Under the pieces are notes generated by a model. The model was not told the origin of the DNA, did no database searches, and saw only the letters and a program-made list of their open reading frames with translations. A program made the position numbers and the translations under genes. A DNA stretch of 25,760 nt from Micavibrio_A sp035759665 (GTDB lineage: Bacteria; Pseudomonadota; Alphaproteobacteria; Micavibrionales; Micavibrionaceae): positions 1 through 25,760 of the forward strand of contig DASTUM010000087.1 of the NCBI GenBank assembly GCA_035759665.1, in the 5' to 3' direction. How positions within the stretch are numbered: position 1 is the stretch's first letter; every line of letters begins with the position of its first letter. Shown piece after piece: positions 23,222 to 25,760 of this stretch.

Positions 23222-23267
23222 TGGATCCCCGCAGTTTTGCCTGCTACGCAGGCGCGCGGGGATGACG
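23222..23267 (-). repeat. REP-like palindrome in the nuoG leader, second, inverted copy
   Basis: It starts TGGATCCCCGC and ends GCGGGGATGACG, with a perfect inner GCCTGC/GCAGGC hairpin (23239-23253). It is opposite in orientation to 23138-23192, so the two make a paired (BIME-like) unit that ends 19 nt before nuoG. Confidence 0.7.
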
Positions 23268-23286
23268 GCGGGGTAAGTACAAAATC

Positions 23287-25317
23287 ATGCCAAAACTCAA
23301 GATCAACGATCAGGAAATTGAAGTCGCGCCGGGGACGAGCATCCTTCAGGCGGCGGAGCAGCTCGGGTTCGAAATCCCGCGCTTTTGCTACCATGACAAG
23401 CTAAGCGTTCCCGCGAATTGCCGCATGTGCCTCGTTGAACTCGAAGGCGCGCCGAAGCCTGTGGCCTCCTGCGCTATGGCATGCGGCGACAACATGGTCG
23501 TTTACACGGATTCCGGCAGGGTGAAAAAGAGCCGCAGGGGGGTGATGGAAATGCTCCTCATCAACCACCCGCTCGATTGCCCGATCTGCGATCAAGGCGG
23601 CGAGTGCGACCTGCAGGATCAGGCCGTGGCCTACGGTTTCGACCGTTCGCGCTATGAAGAGAACAAGCGCGCGGTGCCCGACAAATATCTGGGCCCGCTT
23701 GTCAAGACCTCGATGAACCGCTGCATTAACTGTACGCGTTGTGTGCGCTTCGCCGAGGAAATCGCGGGCGTTGATGATCTGGGCCAGCTAAACCGCGGCG
23801 AAGATTCCGAAATAGGCACATTCATCACCAAGGCGATCAATTCAGAAATGTCCGGCAACCTCGTCGATGTCTGTCCCGTTGGCGCATTGCTTTCCAAACC
23901 CTATGCGTTCAAGGCCCGCCCCTGGGAGCTGCGCAAGACCGAAACGATCGACGTGCATGACGCCGTCGGATGCAATATCCGCGTCGATGCGCGGGGCAGC
24001 GAAGTCCTGCGCGTCCTGCCGCGCCTGCATGAGGGAATCAACGAGGAATGGATCAACGACCGTACGCGTCACGCCTGCGACGGGCTGAAATACAAGCGCC
24101 TTGATCGCCCCTATGTCCGCAAAGGCGGCAAGCTGGCCGAGGCGACATGGGAGGAAGCGTTCGGTGTTATCGCATCGAAGCTTAAATCCGCGAACAAGGA
24201 CAAGGTCGCCGCTTTCGCAGGCGATCTGTGCGAGGCGGAATCCGTTTATGCACTGAAAGACCTGATGGGTCAGCTTGGCGTTTTCAACCTCGAATGCCGC
24301 GTCGACGGTACGCGCTATGACGTACGCGAGCGCGCGGGCTATATTTTCAATTCCGGCATAGCCGCGATAGAGCAGGCGGATGCGATCTTCCTAGTCGGCA
24401 CGAACCCGCGTCAGGAAGCGAGTCTAATCAATGCCCGTATCCGGAAAACCCTGCTGAACCGCCCGACGGTTACGGTCGGCCTTGTGGGCGAGGCTGTCGA
24501 TCTGACTTATAGCTATCACCATATCGGCACCGATCTGGCTTCGCTGGAGAAAATGGTTCACGATTACGGCGGCAAGGTCGCGGTTCATCGTCCCATGCTG
24601 ATCGTTGGGGCGGGCGCTTTCGCCGGTCCCGAAGGCCCGGCTGTTCAGGCGGCGGTTCGCAAGGCCGCCGAGGCATTCGGCTGTATAAAAGAAGACTGGA
24701 TCGGATTTAACGTTCTGCAAAGCGCGGCGGGCCGCGTCGGCGCTATTGAAATAGGATTTCTGCCGTCGCGCCCGTTCAACGCGGCGGATATGGATGTGGT
24801 TTATCTGCTCGGCGTCGACAATGAAGAAACGCTTTCGCGGATTTCGCCAAACGCCTTCGTTATATATCAGGGCCATCACGGTGATGCGGGCGCAAAACGC
24901 GCCGACGTCATCCTGCCGGGCGCCGCATACACGGAAAAAACCGGGCTTTACATGAACACGGAGGGCCGTGTGCAGATGGCCAAGAAATGCGTCGATGCGC
25001 CGGGACAGGCGAGGGAAGACTGGAAAATCCTGCGCGCTCTTTCCGCCTATACCGGAACGCCGCTGCGCTACGACGACCTGTTCCAGCTTCGCGCGCGTCT
25101 GGTGCAGGATTATCCGCAATTCGACATGCTGGATCAACTGCCCCCCGTCCGCTGGGCCGATTTCGGCCTGAAGGACGTAAAGGGCGTGTCCGTCGAATTC
25201 AAAAACCCGGTGAAGGATTTCTATCTGACCAACGTGATCGCCAAGGCGTCGCCGACGATGCAGGAATGCTCGCGCGTTTTCGTCCACGGCGAACAAATTC
25301 TGGAGGCTGCCGAATGA
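23287..25317 (+). CDS. nuoG: NADH-quinone oxidoreductase subunit G
   Basis: The 75-kDa-type subunit carrying the electron wire between NuoF/E and the quinone arm. It has 676 residues, usual for alphaproteobacteria. All cluster ligands expected are seen: [2Fe-2S] Cys34, Cys45, Cys48 and Cys62; His94 with Cys98, Cys101 and Cys107; and Cys146, Cys149, Cys152 and Cys196. The C-terminal molybdopterin-oxidoreductase-like domain follows and lacks cofactor function in complex I. It begins 8.1 kb after nuoF, behind its own likely promoter. GGGGTAAG lies 11-18 nt upstream of the ATG. The stop overlaps the next gene (ATGA). Confidence 0.97.
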   Translation: MPKLKINDQEIEVAPGTSILQAAEQLGFEIPRFCYHDKLSVPANCRMCLVELEGAPKPVASCAMACGDNMVVYTDSGRVKKSRRGVMEMLLINHPLDCPICDQGGECDLQDQAVAYGFDRSRYEENKRAVPDKYLGPLVKTSMNRCINCTRCVRFAEEIAGVDDLGQLNRGEDSEIGTFITKAINSEMSGNLVDVCPVGALLSKPYAFKARPWELRKTETIDVHDAVGCNIRVDARGSEVLRVLPRLHEGINEEWINDRTRHACDGLKYKRLDRPYVRKGGKLAEATWEEAFGVIASKLKSANKDKVAAFAGDLCEAESVYALKDLMGQLGVFNLECRVDGTRYDVRERAGYIFNSGIAAIEQADAIFLVGTNPRQEASLINARIRKTLLNRPTVTVGLVGEAVDLTYSYHHIGTDLASLEKMVHDYGGKVAVHRPMLIVGAGAFAGPEGPAVQAAVRKAAEAFGCIKEDWIGFNVLQSAAGRVGAIEIGFLPSRPFNAADMDVVYLLGVDNEETLSRISPNAFVIYQGHHGDAGAKRADVILPGAAYTEKTGLYMNTEGRVQMAKKCVDAPGQAREDWKILRALSAYTGTPLRYDDLFQLRARLVQDYPQFDMLDQLPPVRWADFGLKDVKGVSVEFKNPVKDFYLTNVIAKASPTMQECSRVFVHGEQILEAAE

Positions 25318-25730
25318 CCAAGAAAACAACGCTGGAACAAGTCCAGGAATTTCATGAAACTTACGGGCTGCCCGTCCGGGGCGATATAGACCTGTCCTGC
25401 GAGCAGACGAAGCAGCTTCGTATCAACCTGCTTCAGGAAGAGCTGGATGAGTTGAAAGAGGCGCTCGCCAACAACGACGCGCAGGAAACGCTCGACGCTT
25501 TGATCGACCTGCAATATGTGCTCGACGGTGCGTTTCTCTCGTTCGGATTGCAGGCGGTGAAGGAGCTGGCGTTCGATGAAGTGCACCGCTCCAACATGTC
25601 CAAGCTCGGCGCCGACGGCAAACCGATCCGCCGCGAAGGCGACGGCAAGGTAATGAAAGGCCCGAACTATTTCGCGCCGGATCTTGGCAAGTTTGTGAAG
25701 AAGAAAGACCTGCCCGAGGCTGCCGAATGA
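25314..25730 (+). CDS. PRA-PH/MazG-like nucleotide pyrophosphohydrolase
   Basis: A 138-residue all-alpha NTP pyrophosphohydrolase-like protein (phosphoribosyl-ATP pyrophosphohydrolase superfamily, COG4696-like). The EExxE-type metal motif is LLQEELDELKEAL, followed by the acidic partner helix DALIDLQYVLDGAF. The C-terminal HRSNMSKLGADGKP and KGPNYFAPDL resemble phage and bacterial members of this group. Such enzymes hydrolyse nucleotides or remove non-canonical NTPs; the substrate here is unknown. Its ATG overlaps the nuoG stop (ATGA), and the exact 15-nt sequence at the end of nuoG (25303-25317) recurs at the end of this gene (25716-25730), suggesting duplication during insertion. It is not a usual nuo operon member. 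Confidence 0.82.
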   Translation: MTKKTTLEQVQEFHETYGLPVRGDIDLSCEQTKQLRINLLQEELDELKEALANNDAQETLDALIDLQYVLDGAFLSFGLQAVKELAFDEVHRSNMSKLGADGKPIRREGDGKVMKGPNYFAPDLGKFVKKKDLPEAAE

Positions 25731-25736
25731 ACATAC

Positions 25737-25758
25737 CCCTCTCCCTTGAGGGAGAGGG
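25737..25758. repeat. REP-like hairpin at the window end
   Basis: CCCTCTCCC, loop TTGA and GGGAGAGGG form a perfect 9-bp stem 6 nt after the pyrophosphohydrolase stop. It is of the widespread CCCTCTCCC REP type. No T tract is visible before the window ends. Confidence 0.7.
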
Positions 25759-25760
25759 CA

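Noticed and set aside
23071..23394. N-terminal extension of the methyltransferase
   Set aside because: It would translate REP palindromes and overlap nuoG; the ATG at 23070 has its own ribosome site.
25727..25760. Start of another coding sequence (MNIPLSLEGEG)
   Set aside because: The frame runs straight into a REP-like hairpin and the window ends after 11 codons, so it cannot be judged.

Overview
The window reads as chromosome of an alphaproteobacterium; I cannot name the genus. The evidence is gene content and order: clpP, lon, hupB, tRNA-Val, tRNA-Asp and a nuo (respiratory complex I) cluster lie together. The DNA is GC-leaning, and the spacers carry GTCAT...ATCCAG palindromes of the REP type. 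All calls come from reading the sequence and remembered family motifs; no database search was possible.

Layout. 1-3870: protein quality control and nucleoid genes, clpP, then lon behind a heat-shock-like promoter, then hupB with a clean terminator. clpX, normally between clpP and lon, is not there. 3870-9180: tRNA-Val, a secreted alpha/beta hydrolase, two tiny overlapping ORFs, a LysM protein, alanine dehydrogenase, an M29 aminopeptidase and tRNA-Asp with its terminator. 9180-15153: nuoA-B-C-D-X-E-(GIY-YIG)-F, mostly with overlapping stop/start codons. An unrecognised 140-aa gene sits between nuoD and nuoE, a possible 66-aa ORF between nuoA and nuoB, and a GIY-YIG nuclease gene framed by perfect 28-bp inverted REP copies splits nuoE from nuoF. 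15154-23286: an interruption of the nuo cluster, with a small exported protein on + and then a leftward run (rRNA-type methyltransferase, lipoprotein, SpoU methyltransferase, a PurL with a PurS-like N-terminus, PurQ, sodium/solute symporter) punctuated by palindromic repeats. 23287-25760: nuoG resumes the complex I genes, coupled to a PRA-PH/MazG-like pyrophosphohydrolase, and the window ends in a REP-like hairpin.

How the genes work together. NuoA-D form membrane and connecting parts of complex I and NuoE-F-G the NADH-oxidising arm. NuoB, E, F and G keep all the cluster cysteines I looked for. PurL and PurQ together make formylglycinamidine ribonucleotide.

Most unusual signals: (1) the GIY-YIG gene between perfect inverted REP copies, with a second gene-less REP pair of the same family before nuoG; (2) three genes whose Shine-Dalgarno sequence lies in the 3' arm of a hairpin; (3) a pyrophosphohydrolase gene bounded by an exact 15-nt direct repeat that preserves ATGA coupling; (4) the unknown gene coupled between nuoD and nuoE.
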